The notes under the pieces are model-generated. The model worked only from the letters and a program-made list of their open reading frames with translations. It was not told the origin of the DNA and did no database searches. 64,000 bases of DNA from Paenibacillus fonticola DSM 21315 (GTDB lineage Bacteria; Bacillota; Bacilli; Paenibacillales; Paenibacillaceae): contig NZ_KB907248.1 in the NCBI RefSeq assembly GCF_000381905.1, positions 213,643 to 277,642 on the forward strand, read 5' to 3'. Numbering within the stretch: the first letter of the stretch is position 1; every line of letters starts with the position of its first letter. Below, piece after piece: positions 19,301 through 28,400 of this stretch. A program made the position numbers and the translations under genes.

Positions 19301-19855
19301 GGCAAGTAAATCTCCGTATTTTTCCAGATGAAACAACCGCTGCAGCATCGCCCTGCGCTCTGCACCTTTTAAAGACATAAACTCGGCAAATTTCCCCTGC
19401 GGAAGAACGACGGCCCGGGTGAAGTCATCCATTTTGAGGCCGATTTTCTCCTCCACACACCGGGTAACGTCTGCGAGCTTGTCTGCAATGACCTTGTCGC
19501 CATCAGATGAAACTTCAATGAACCTGCTGATCGTGTTGCTTACGGAAATATCGCTTTGCCGTTTAAACCGCCGTTCCACGCGGTATCGTTCCTTCCCGCG
19601 GGCCGATGCCAATTCAAAAGTAAATGCCACAAATAACGTATCCTCGGAATGATTCATAATGCCCTGGGTTCCCCCGGAGGCACGGCCTACTTTGCCGTAC
19701 ATCGCTAGCGTAACCGCATCAAGAATCGTTGATTTTCCACTTCCGGTCGGGCCAAATATTCCGAACAGCCCGGTATCGCACAACGCGGTAAAATCAATTT
19801 CCTGCATGCTCCGGTAGCTCTGAAGACCCGACAGCTTCAGCGAAATAGGCTTCAT
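16319..19855 (-). CDS. sbcC: Exonuclease SbcC (Rad50-like ATPase subunit)
   Basis: Large subunit of the SbcCD complex, which cleaves hairpins and processes DNA ends. The 1178 residues comprise an N-terminal ATPase half with Walker A (GPTGSGKSTILDAVT, near residue 38), long coiled coils and a zinc hook CPVC near residue 538. The C-terminal half has the signature TLSGGETFLTSLALALALS and Walker B FFLDEGFGTLD. Two oddities stand out. Residues ~218-352 are extremely Ala/Glu-rich and GC-rich at DNA level. A four-unit hexapeptide repeat (VEAAGF/VEAEEF/TESAVL/VEAEEV) lies at residues 636-659 on the return arm. The start ATG overlaps the sbcD stop by four bases. Confidence 0.96.
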   Translation of the reverse strand: MKPISLKLSGLQSYRSMQEIDFTALCDTGLFGIFGPTGSGKSTILDAVTLAMYGKVGRASGGTQGIMNHSEDTLFVAFTFELASARGKERYRVERRFKRQSDISVSNTISRFIEVSSDGDKVIADKLADVTRCVEEKIGLKMDDFTRAVVLPQGKFAEFMSLKGAERRAMLQRLFHLEKYGDLLAQKLSRKVKENENALNELAAEQQGLGDASEAVLREAAAAQTAAAALAATRRRELAEAQQRSDQLAKVRELSLERSARAAQLAELREQDGAVAELEAALAAAAAAERIRPALTAWKEAQQLAAERAAAAGQAREAAAAAEDGARAAAEVAEAAAAELGREEPVLLLRLDQLEQAKALQAECDQLLLEAEQLQASREQGGAEQQRLHDELRKQEQLLVKAQQRRQELEEQLNQSEVKPADRRRLQDAVTRQQGIVNAREALSRAEADVSGLASQSEGANARLAALTQEEADCGRERLNLADKAWQAYAGLDSLESASLALAKRTERYEAALKRSAKERDEQQWSRRLAEALHSGQPCPVCGSMEHPAPAEPGKERAAVDEWELELKEIGSLLLQVRELRYAISRNRDSLRNLLQALGAGQDASFFTANEEAAAALSIVDSDTGQLKRIRDGEIVEAAGFVEAEEFTESAVLVEAEEVEAVTTGESAALRKDYAALSEELAEWQAKLEHFEHNGKTVSSKLAELQSKLASAKAEATSIAGLLEQSAQKSQLCREELAERMKQWDLEHPDLSPEEATARMEQIHERDSLAEDIKQRIALSVPFMEEKSAAIVQLQRDINELDKSLLQWDVQNQGKQELLQDKRARLKAWIGDGTVDLLHQEAEQRLASLRTLAESGKRRQADAELHRQECAKADVLAQQAALTAQEQESKLLERWRVELAASPFDNEQQAAAAIMEEKRMISLEQQIKSHRDAERELMITIKELDTKLENRSVTEEEWEQCCAALSLAKELDEAALQLNARLQRDLEDLEKRHVRWKELESLRLKREHEGGLLGKLQSALRGNAFVEYVAEEQLMNVSQAASQRLRYLTNQRYALECDSGGGFVIRDDANGGVKRPVATLSGGETFLTSLALALALSAQIQLRGQYPLQFFFLDEGFGTLDPELLDTVITSLEHLHHDHLSVGIISHVAELRARLARKLIIIPAESGGEGSRVTLESL
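17879..17950 (-). repeat. 18-bp tandem repeat inside sbcC (4 units)
   Basis: Four adjacent 18-base units encode VEAAGF, VEAEEF, TESAVL and VEAEEV. It keeps the frame and lies in the coiled-coil arm after the zinc hook. Confidence 0.8.
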
Positions 19856-21036
19856 AGTTCCTCCTCCTCTTCGCGGCTTGCGGACGAATCATCCGCTACA
19901 AGGGACATAAATAACTCAACCAGCTCTTCCTCCGGCTCCGCTCCGCCGCTCTGCCGCTGATAAAACTTTCGGAACAGTTCATGAACCGGCATTTGCGCGC
20001 GCGAGGCCATAGCCATCTCCTCATCCCGTCCAGGGTAAACCGGGCGAATATGTATGATCCCTTCGTGAGCTTTACGCAGTGACTGGATATCGCTCATTGA
20101 CATCGCTTCGGTCAAGCTGATCTCAAGGTCGATGAATGCGTTGCTGTCCCGGCCTTCATCCAACCAGCGGTGCACTTCCTCCAAACCGCCACGGCACGTC
20201 CAACGCACCAGGGGGCGACCGCTGCTCAACAAATGCTCCTCCATCACGGGAACGGCTCCCGGGGTTATGTCAAGCAGCATAACGGACTTCGACTGCCCCG
20301 CCTCGGAGAAGCTGTAGGCAAGCGGGGAACCGCTGTAGCGGATAACCCCGCTGCCTTTGACGTGCTGCGGCCGGTGCAAATGTCCCAGCGCCGTATACTG
20401 CGCTCCAATGTCTAGTGCAGAAGGATCCACCGTATACGCACCGCCCACTTGAATCGGGCGCTCTGAATCCGATTCCACTCCGCCAAGCACGTAAATATGG
20501 CTCATTGCAAGGTTAACGGCATCCTTGCGGAATTCCCCGGCCAGCTGCCGCATTAACCTGCTAACCTTAGCGCTGTATGCCGTGCGGAGCTCCGCCTCAT
20601 CCCCTTCTTCGGCGAGCAGTTCAGCGAGCCTGGACTCTGAAGGATAAGGCAGAGCGGCAATGATGGCACGCTCCCCGCTGCGCTTTGCATGAATGCTTAC
20701 GGCCTGAGGCACAGGTAGGCCCACTAGTGTAATCCCCCGCCGGGAGACGAGGGGAGACACGGCGGATATCCGCTCGGGCTGGTCATGGTTTCCAGCGATG
20801 GCCACAAGCTGGCAGCCATTGTCGGTTAAGCGGGCTGCGGCATCATAGAATAGCCCTTCCGCCGCTGCCGGCGGATTGACGCTGTCGTATACATCTCCAG
20901 CCATCAGAATCAAATCGATCTGCTGATCGCGGGTGAGCTCAACTAGCTCCTCGAGAAACGCCTCCTGTTCCTTCAGCCGGCTGCGTCCTTCCAGCGTTCT
21001 CCCCAAATGCCAATCTCCCGTATGCAAAATACGCAT
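19852..21036 (-). CDS. sbcD: Exonuclease SbcD (Mre11-like nuclease subunit)
   Basis: Nuclease subunit of SbcCD. The 394-residue protein has the metallophosphoesterase motifs HTGDWHLGRTLEG, LILMAGDVYDSVNPP, AIAGNHDQPER and a later ALGHLHRPQ, which supply the two-metal ligands. The acidic C-terminus (EEEEEL) abuts sbcC through an ATGA-type overlap. A GGGGGAC ribosome site precedes the ATG. It follows addA in the addB-addA-sbcD-sbcC order known from Bacillus. Confidence 0.96.
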   Translation of the reverse strand: MRILHTGDWHLGRTLEGRSRLKEQEAFLEELVELTRDQQIDLILMAGDVYDSVNPPAAAEGLFYDAAARLTDNGCQLVAIAGNHDQPERISAVSPLVSRRGITLVGLPVPQAVSIHAKRSGERAIIAALPYPSESRLAELLAEEGDEAELRTAYSAKVSRLMRQLAGEFRKDAVNLAMSHIYVLGGVESDSERPIQVGGAYTVDPSALDIGAQYTALGHLHRPQHVKGSGVIRYSGSPLAYSFSEAGQSKSVMLLDITPGAVPVMEEHLLSSGRPLVRWTCRGGLEEVHRWLDEGRDSNAFIDLEISLTEAMSMSDIQSLRKAHEGIIHIRPVYPGRDEEMAMASRAQMPVHELFRKFYQRQSGGAEPEEELVELFMSLVADDSSASREEEEEL

Positions 21037-21090
21037 TGTTCGTCCCCCTTATCGAACTGCTTTCCAACTTATCCATTTTCGCAACTCATC

Positions 21091-21245
21091 CACATTGCGG
21101 TCACTGCTGCGATTCACATTGCTGTCGCTAATACAGCACTGTTGTGGACACTATTGCGATTCACATCGCTGTCGCTATTGTAGTAACTGTTGTGGTGACT
21201 GTTGTAGTCAACATTTCGGCCCACATTGCGGTCCATATTTCGGTC
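21091..21245 (-). repeat. Degenerate 12-bp tandem repeat array between addA and sbcD
   Basis: Thirteen units of 12 bases (one unit is 11) of the type GAC-CGN-AAT-GTG or NAC-NAC-AAC-AGT on the minus strand fill the addA-sbcD gap. Two 23-base segments (21108-21130 and 21155-21177) are identical except for one base. The first ten units stay in the addA reading frame after its stop codon and would encode tetrapeptides such as DRNM, DRNV, GRNV, DYNS, HHNS, YYNS. Confidence 0.75.
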
Positions 21246-21263
21246 TATACTGCAGCCGCTATC

Positions 21264-24200
21264 TTAAAGCTTGACCGCTTCGCCGCTGTCGAAAAAATAC
21301 AGCCATTTTTCATCTACCGCCCGTCCAATAATATGCTCTATCGCTTTCGCGTAAAGCTCAAGCTGAAAGCGATACGCTTCGACCAAAGCAGGCAGGCCGC
21401 CAAGATGCTCCAAAATCCGGTCGCTTTTGTAATCCAGCAAGTATAATTTATCCCCCACAGCGAACAGGCAGTCAATAATGCCTTGAATAAGCACGGTCTC
21501 GTCTGCTAGCAGCTGCGGGTCAAGCCCCTCGGCCTCGGGCAAATGCGGACCAATGGACCCGCGATCAGAATGACCATAAACCGGAGTTGGCGGTGTAAAT
21601 CGCGGATAAGCCTCGGCAGCTGACAAGCCATAGCTGAACGGCATTTCCCGCTTAATCCAATCCGCTTGACGAAGCAATGCTCCAAGAGGACTGCGTAAAA
21701 AGTCAGCCACACGCGCTACATCCATTTCCCAGCTCTGCTCCTGCGACATAATTTGCCGCTCGACCAAATGCTCGAGGGTATGCCGGACGGTTGCTTCATC
21801 CGCTGGCTGATCAAAAGGAAGATGCTGCATAAGCATATGGTAAGCCGTTCCTCGTTCAGTCGGCGTCATCTGCTTCTCCTCCATAAATCTCGGCCGGCGC
21901 AAATGCAGTTTGTATTCTACCTTCTCTTCCTGCGCATTCATCTGCTCGACACGGACCTCTTCCGCTGCAAGCCAATCCGCCGGAGGCTCTTCCTGCATCG
22001 CCAGCAGCGCCTTCATTTCCGTAACCGAAGTCTTAGCGGACAATCGCCCGGCGATTTCATACGGGTACTGCCAGTCAAGACGCGCCAATACATGATGGTC
22101 AAACGTTGCACTCCCGCCGGAACCAACGGCTACAGGGCCGCCGGAAACCAACGCCTTCAGCATGGCCATTTCCTCCGGCGCCAACTCCCTTGCAGCGGCT
22201 GCAGCCGCCCCTGTAATGAAATGCTCGGCTGAAATAAAATCGACAATCCAGTCCGAGACACTCCGCTCCGAATGAGCTGAAGCAGGGTTCGGCAAACCGG
22301 CAAGCTCTCGCAGCCGTTGAGCCGCAGGATGGCGGATCAGCGAAGGGCCGATCCAGTCCAAATAACTGCGTCCCCGGGCTATTAAATGATCCGGAAGGCG
22401 TTCCTCACCGTTCTCCAGTACGCTTCCCCATGATTCAGCCGATTTCTTTAAATCTTTTACGGAGGAGACGAGAATAAGCTTGTCCTTAGGCCTTGTCAAT
22501 GCCACATACAGCACTCGTATTTCCTCAGCCAGCAGCTCCATTTGCGCTCTCCGGCGGATAGCCAAGTTCGGCAAAGTAGGGTAACTGACTCTCGTATTTT
22601 CCTCTATAAATTTCGGCCCAAAACCCATGTCTTTATGAATCAAAAACGGCGCATTCAGATCTTGCCGATTGAACATTTTAGAAAGCCCCGCTACAAATAC
22701 AACGGGAAATTCCAACCCCTTGCTTTTATGAATCGTCATAATTCTGACGGCATCTTCCTGCTCTCCGGCCGAAGCCGCCGCTCCGAGGTCGCCGCCGCTT
22801 TCCCTCAGTCTCGTAATATATCTTAAAAAGCGAAATAACCCTCGGGACGCGGAGGATTTCTCAAATTGTCTGGCCCGGTCAAGCAGCGCCCGCAGATTGC
22901 TTTGCCTTTGAGCCCCTCCCGGCAGGCCCCCAACCCAATCCAAAAAACCGGTCTGCTGAAAAATGTTATGAATCAGCTCTCCAAGCTCCCCTTCTCTGGC
23001 CATATTTCGCCAGTGATCTAGCTGCTCCAGGAAGGCGGCGATTTTGTTGCGCAAGCAGGCAGTTCCCGATTGAGTCATTGATTCAGCCGCTGATTGGCTA
23101 GCTGATTGAGTCCTTGATTCGGTCGTTGATATGCTCCTTGATATGTTCCCTGATACAGCTGCTGATTCGCTTACTGATTTGTTCATTGATTCAGCCGCTA
23201 CTTCGCCCGTTGATTCAACTGCTTCTTCGGCCGCTTCCTCTTCTAATTGGATTTCCAGATCCTCGCTCTGGGCAATATAAGCATGCAAAGCTCTGAAATA
23301 ATCCCCGCGCGGAGCAGCAAGACGTATTTCAGCCAGCTCTTCTTCCGACAAATCGTAAAAGGGAGAGCGAAGCACGGCCGCCAAAGGGATATCCTGCATC
23401 GGGTTGTCAATTACCTGCAGAAGAGATAAGACCGTCTCTACCTCCGAAGCCTGAAAATAGCCCTGGTTCAATTCCCCGTATGCCGGGATTCCTTCCAATC
23501 TCAACTCTTCGATCATCGCTGGCGCCCACGCTAAGGTGGATCTGAGCAAAATAACGATGTCCCGGTAATCAACAGGACGCAGCTCTTTCAAATGCTTATC
23601 ATAAATACAGAAAGCAGAAATGCCGTGCTGGCCAGCCCCCCCTTCCGGAACATCTCCGCACAGCTGGCGAATTTTAGCTGCAATCGCCCGCGCTTCCAAT
23701 CGTACTGCTTCTAAATCAGCAGGCTCTTCCCCTGCTTCCGCTCCAGCTTCATCACCCTCAGCACCCGCAATCTGGTCCGCTGAAGCTGAAGAATCGCTGT
23801 TCCGGTCAATCAGCAGCAGCTCCGGGCGATAGTCTCCTCCCTGAATGTCGGGAAAGCCTTCCCCATATACAAGCTCAGACCGCGAATCGTAATCTATTTC
23901 CGCAACCTGCTCCGTCATCACTTGGCGGAACAAATAGTTGACAGCTTCCACCACTTCCCGCCGGCTGCGGAAATTGCGGGCAAGATCAATTTTAAGCCCT
24001 TGTCCAGCAAAATCGTCACTATAATTGCGGTATTTTTCCAGAAACAAGCCTGGCTCGGCCAGCCTGAACCTGTATATGCTTTGCTTCACGTCGCCAACCA
24101 TAAACCGGTTGCCGGGATCGCTTCGGGAGATCAGCCGAACGATGTTCTCCTGAACGGTGTTAGTGTCCTGGTATTCATCGAGAAGCACCTCATCAAATTG

Positions 24201-25415
24201 CTGCTGGTATTCTAGCGCGGCGTCCGAAGGAATCACCCTGTCCGGGGTAGAGTCCGGATGACGCAAAATTTGCAAGCAATAGTGCTCCAAATCAGCGAAA
24301 TCGAGCCAGCCTTTTGCCGCTTTCTCCTTTTGGTAACGCTCGCCGAACTCAATGATAAAGGAGGAAAGCTCCGTCATTAACGGGGCGATCTGATTCATCT
24401 CATCCAGAAATGCCTCAGCCGTCCGACCATACAATTGCGTGCGCAGCTCAGTAATCGTCTTCTTCGCTTCTTCGCGCAGCGCCTTGACCCGTTCCTGTAT
24501 TACGGGATCCGTCTGATCCTTTTTGCATGGCTTCAATTTGCCAAACACGACGCTGTCAAACTGTTCATGCAGCTGCGACCAGCGCCCTTCGCCCACAGCC
24601 TCAAGCATACGCTCCACTAGGGCGATATCCTCCTCCAGCGTGCTGGCATACGGCTGCGGCCCCCCTGGCGACAAGGCAAGGGATTGGGCCTGATGCAATA
24701 ACTGCCGGGCTCCTTCCAACGTCAGCTTCGTGTCGCTTAAAATACTGCCGACCCAAACACTGCCTTCAAGCACATCTATACTAGGGGCGTTAAACACAGC
24801 TGCCGCCTGCTGCAGCCAGTAATCCGGCCATGGATGACTTCGCGAGAAATCGTACAGTCTTTGTACAAGAGAAAATACAGCATCATCACTGCGCTCACCG
24901 CCAAACCAATCAGTCAGGCGCACAAAAGAGCTTCCTTCGGATTCCTGCGCATACTTCTCCTCAAACAATTCCTCCAGCACTTCCTGGCGAAGCAAAGCGT
25001 TCTCGCTTTCAGAGGCGATTCTGAAGCCAGGATCAAGCGGGATTAACGTATAATAGCGCTGGATCACTTCCATACAGAACGAGTGAAGGGTCGTAATCGA
25101 GGCCCGGCCCAGCATCGCAAGCTGCCTTCCCAAATGATCGTTTTGCGGGTTCTTGGCCATTTCCTTCTCCAGCGCCTCCCGTATGCGCTGCCGCATTTCC
25201 GAGGCGGCCGCCTTGGTGAAGGTGGCGACGAGCAAACGATCTACGCTAAGCGGCGTCTCCTTGCTGCATAGCTTCTGAATGATCCGCTCTACCAGCACCG
25301 CAGTTTTTCCGGAGCCTGCCGCTGCCGCGATCAACATATTGCCGCCAGACAACGAAATCGCCCGCCACTGGTCATCGCTCCAGAAGCTGCCTGGAGGCTT
25401 CGGTATACTTATCAT
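21264..25415 (-). CDS. addA: ATP-dependent helicase/nuclease subunit A (AddA)
   Basis: Helicase-nuclease subunit of AddAB, the Gram-positive counterpart of RecBCD for double-strand-break resection. The 1383-residue protein has Walker A AAAAGSGKTAVLVERI (near residue 35), further UvrD-family motifs (VATFTKAAASEMR, LLDEYQDTN, RIMTIHKSKGLEFPVVFV, RVLYVALTRPKDKL) and a C-terminal RecB nuclease domain with GIIDCLF and LLDYKSD. Start MISIPKPPGSF overlaps the addB stop (ATGA) and has GAGGAGGGAG upstream. Residues 734-785 are a 13-fold x-S-x-x tetrapeptide repeat, absent from the usual family pattern as I know it. After the TAA the frame stays open for 49 Asn-rich codons. Confidence 0.96.
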   Translation of the reverse strand: MISIPKPPGSFWSDDQWRAISLSGGNMLIAAAAGSGKTAVLVERIIQKLCSKETPLSVDRLLVATFTKAAASEMRQRIREALEKEMAKNPQNDHLGRQLAMLGRASITTLHSFCMEVIQRYYTLIPLDPGFRIASESENALLRQEVLEELFEEKYAQESEGSSFVRLTDWFGGERSDDAVFSLVQRLYDFSRSHPWPDYWLQQAAAVFNAPSIDVLEGSVWVGSILSDTKLTLEGARQLLHQAQSLALSPGGPQPYASTLEEDIALVERMLEAVGEGRWSQLHEQFDSVVFGKLKPCKKDQTDPVIQERVKALREEAKKTITELRTQLYGRTAEAFLDEMNQIAPLMTELSSFIIEFGERYQKEKAAKGWLDFADLEHYCLQILRHPDSTPDRVIPSDAALEYQQQFDEVLLDEYQDTNTVQENIVRLISRSDPGNRFMVGDVKQSIYRFRLAEPGLFLEKYRNYSDDFAGQGLKIDLARNFRSRREVVEAVNYLFRQVMTEQVAEIDYDSRSELVYGEGFPDIQGGDYRPELLLIDRNSDSSASADQIAGAEGDEAGAEAGEEPADLEAVRLEARAIAAKIRQLCGDVPEGGAGQHGISAFCIYDKHLKELRPVDYRDIVILLRSTLAWAPAMIEELRLEGIPAYGELNQGYFQASEVETVLSLLQVIDNPMQDIPLAAVLRSPFYDLSEEELAEIRLAAPRGDYFRALHAYIAQSEDLEIQLEEEAAEEAVESTGEVAAESMNKSVSESAAVSGNISRSISTTESRTQSASQSAAESMTQSGTACLRNKIAAFLEQLDHWRNMAREGELGELIHNIFQQTGFLDWVGGLPGGAQRQSNLRALLDRARQFEKSSASRGLFRFLRYITRLRESGGDLGAAASAGEQEDAVRIMTIHKSKGLEFPVVFVAGLSKMFNRQDLNAPFLIHKDMGFGPKFIEENTRVSYPTLPNLAIRRRAQMELLAEEIRVLYVALTRPKDKLILVSSVKDLKKSAESWGSVLENGEERLPDHLIARGRSYLDWIGPSLIRHPAAQRLRELAGLPNPASAHSERSVSDWIVDFISAEHFITGAAAAAARELAPEEMAMLKALVSGGPVAVGSGGSATFDHHVLARLDWQYPYEIAGRLSAKTSVTEMKALLAMQEEPPADWLAAEEVRVEQMNAQEEKVEYKLHLRRPRFMEEKQMTPTERGTAYHMLMQHLPFDQPADEATVRHTLEHLVERQIMSQEQSWEMDVARVADFLRSPLGALLRQADWIKREMPFSYGLSAAEAYPRFTPPTPVYGHSDRGSIGPHLPEAEGLDPQLLADETVLIQGIIDCLFAVGDKLYLLDYKSDRILEHLGGLPALVEAYRFQLELYAKAIEHIIGRAVDEKWLYFFDSGEAVKL
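23061..23216 (-). repeat. 12-bp tandem repeat inside addA (13 units)
   Basis: Exactly 156 bases, thirteen 12-base units, encode a Ser-rich tetrapeptide array: ESTG, EVAA, ESMN, KSVS, ESAA, VSGN, ISRS, ISTT, ESRT, QSAS, QSAA, ESMT, QSGT. Ser is conserved at the second position of 12 units. Confidence 0.85.
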
Positions 25416-28400
25416 CGCTCTCCCTCCTCTACGCTTTGTTCGAGCAGCTCCCACAGCTTGTCTTTGCCCGGCTTGCTGAGCACATGGTAGGAGCTTCCCT
25501 CTATCGATTCTTCAAAGCGGCAGACCGGCTTGAATGCACAATACGTGCAGGCGGTCTCTGTTCCGAGCCGATATGGCGTAATTTGCACGTCTCCATCAGT
25601 AATTCTCGTTCCAATCTCGGTTACCGCGTGGCGGGCTGAATGCAGCAAAGTATGCCATTGCTGCTCCGTAGCGACCGAAGCGCTGCTATAAAAGCCGCCG
25701 TCTGCCTTGACCGCAACCGGCAGTATATCGGAATAGCCTTTATCTAGAGCATGGTCCATTTTGGCAATGACATCACGGTCCGCAAGCAGCAGCCCTCTCA
25801 TCTTAAACCGCTTCAGCATTTCGAGGCTGGCCTGTTCGGAAGTCATGCCGTTGCTGCTTTGCAATAGTGGATTGTGCACATGAAAATACAGCGTCCCTGC
25901 CGGCAAAGCCCGCTCTCCGAGCCATGCCTCGGCAGAGGTCAGCAACACATCGAGGTACGTCAGCATTTGCAATGATAAGCCGTAATACACTTCATGCAGC
26001 TTCAGATCGGTCTGGCTCGATTTATAATCAATCACCCGCAGCAATAAGCCCTGCTCTCCTTCCGCCACATCAACACGATCAATCCGCCCGACAATTTCCA
26101 TTACGCATCCGTTAGGAAGCTGAAAGGTGAGCGGCGGCAACGTCTGGCCTGGCCCAAAATCCAGCTCCAAACCAATCGGCTCGAAGCTGCCTCTTCTGGA
26201 CTGCTCGCCGAGAATGACGGAGGCTCGGCCGACGATGTTTTTCAACTTCCGCGAAATGTAGCCATAACGCTTCGAGCTTAACAAGATTTCACCCTGCAGC
26301 TTCGGGGCAATCCGGTCCACAGCCATTTCCGCCTCCAACAGGCACTGTTCCGGCGTAAGACTGCCCCAGCTGCGGTTCTGCTCCTTGAATGTCAGCGCCA
26401 TCGAACTGAGGGCCGCGTGAAACAGCTGCCCGATATCCGGCGCCTTTAATTTATAAATTTGCCGTTCCTTCAGCCTCAGGCCATGCGACGCGAAATGCGA
26501 GAAAGGGCAGGCTGAAAACTTCTCCATCCTCGAGACGCTTGTCCGCAGGCGTTTGCCGTATAGCTTCCGGCTGGTTTCCGCCGTAAGGCCGCGCACCCGG
26601 TTGCGATAATCGAGCGAGCCGAGAAGCCTCGTAACTTTCCCATCCCAAGCGGGCTGCGTCTTGTACCACTGAAGTACATTCCACCACACGGGAGAAATCG
26701 GTTCACCGGCCTTCCACATTCGCAGCTGCCCTATTAACCGGGATAACGTCGGCACCGGCCGGGTAATATACTCCAGCTGCTCCTCTTCCCCGTCTTCCGC
26801 AGACGGTCTATCCGCAAGGAATCGCTCTTTAAGCGTAGGGAAAATCGTCTTCACGTGACGAATAACCTCGGAAGGCAGCAGCGCCTTCCCCTCTTCATCT
26901 GCAAGCGGATAGCTGAGCCATAACGACTCGCTGGCCGCCGTTAATGCTTCATATATAAGGAAGCGTTCATCAAGCAGTCTCCGTGTCAGTCCGGGAGCAA
27001 GCTCTATGCCTAGCTCCGTCATCCGCATGCGCTCCTGATCGCTTAGCACGCCTTCTTCCTGTAAAGCGGCGGGCATGATGCCTTCATTAATGCCTAGCAG
27101 GAATAAATGCTTCACATGGCTGGAACGCGTCCGATCGGTGCTGCCGATCAGCACCTGATCAAGGGACGGGGGAACCAGCGACAGCTTCAGATCCTGCAAA
27201 CCGGTCTCCATAATACCGGTAAACATATCTAAACTCAGCTCTTCTTCCCCCATCATTTCCACAACTTGATCAAGCAGCTCAAGCACGGCGCTCCACAGCT
27301 GCCGGTGCTCCATCGCTTCCTGCGGAAGCCCTTTACGCTGCGCAGCATGGGCCAGCTTGTCCAAACGATGAGCAGCCTCGACGTCCTCAAGCAGCCTATA
27401 GACAGCGCTGCACATGTCCCGCGCATTTTTGCTGCGCTTCAATCTCGTTTCAAACGCCGCCAGCGGCGTAACGACGGCTTCCCGGCAGCGCTCCAGCACG
27501 AGCAGGCTCTCCTGTTCAGATTGGGCCTGGGCGGCCGGAAGATCAGCCGCTTCTAGCGACAAGCTGGGCGCCCCTTTCCAAGGGCGTCCATCATTCCAGC
27601 GATAGCCTTGAATTCCGCTGGCCAGCACATAATTTTCAAGCTGATCCATATTGTTTCGCGTCAGGCTTCCATCCAGCGGCAACAAAAATTCACTTTTGAC
27701 ACAACGGAATACATCTTCATATTTCCAAAATTTCAGCACTACATCCAAAGCTCCGCGGAGCAGTTCGATTAGCGGATGATGCAGTACGCTTCGTTTCTGG
27801 TCCATAAAATACGGTATGCCGTACTCTTCAAATACGGTACCAATGATATGATCATAGTCGTCCAGATTTCTGACGAACAAAGCCATATCCCGCCATCTCT
27901 CACCCTGCTCTCTAGCCAGAGCGAGCATCGCCCGCGCCGCTCCTTCCACCTCCGAACGGCGGCTGCCGGCCGCCTGCAAAGATAAGGAATCCTGCAGATC
28001 GTCTGGCTCTGTCTTACCGGACCATGGAGTCCGGTATTCGTAGGCGGCCTCCAAATGAGATAATGTCTTATTGTTTCTAAACCGGGGATAAGGACGCGAT
28101 CCCAGCACCTCTGTCTCTTGGATTGCAATACCGCAATCCTCTGCCAGCGCCCGGAGCTTCATATAAGTGACTGCTGTCGGATGGAATAAATTTAATTCAT
28201 GTGGCAAAATTCCGTGATCATAAGGCTGATCCAATGTGAGCGATACCGTAACTGACGAAGCTACAGACATCAAAGCGCCGATCGCCTTATACTCCTGCGG
28301 CGTAAAAGTCTGAAAACCGTCAATCCAAATATCAGCCCCACGCAAAAAGGAGGAGCTCTTTGCACCCTCGGCTAATTTAACGACATGATCTTCCGCATCT

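Noticed and set aside
21091..21245. Possible CRISPR array at the addA-sbcD repeats
   Set aside because: Units are 12 bases, directly adjacent, degenerate and in phase with codons; there are no spacers and no cas genes.
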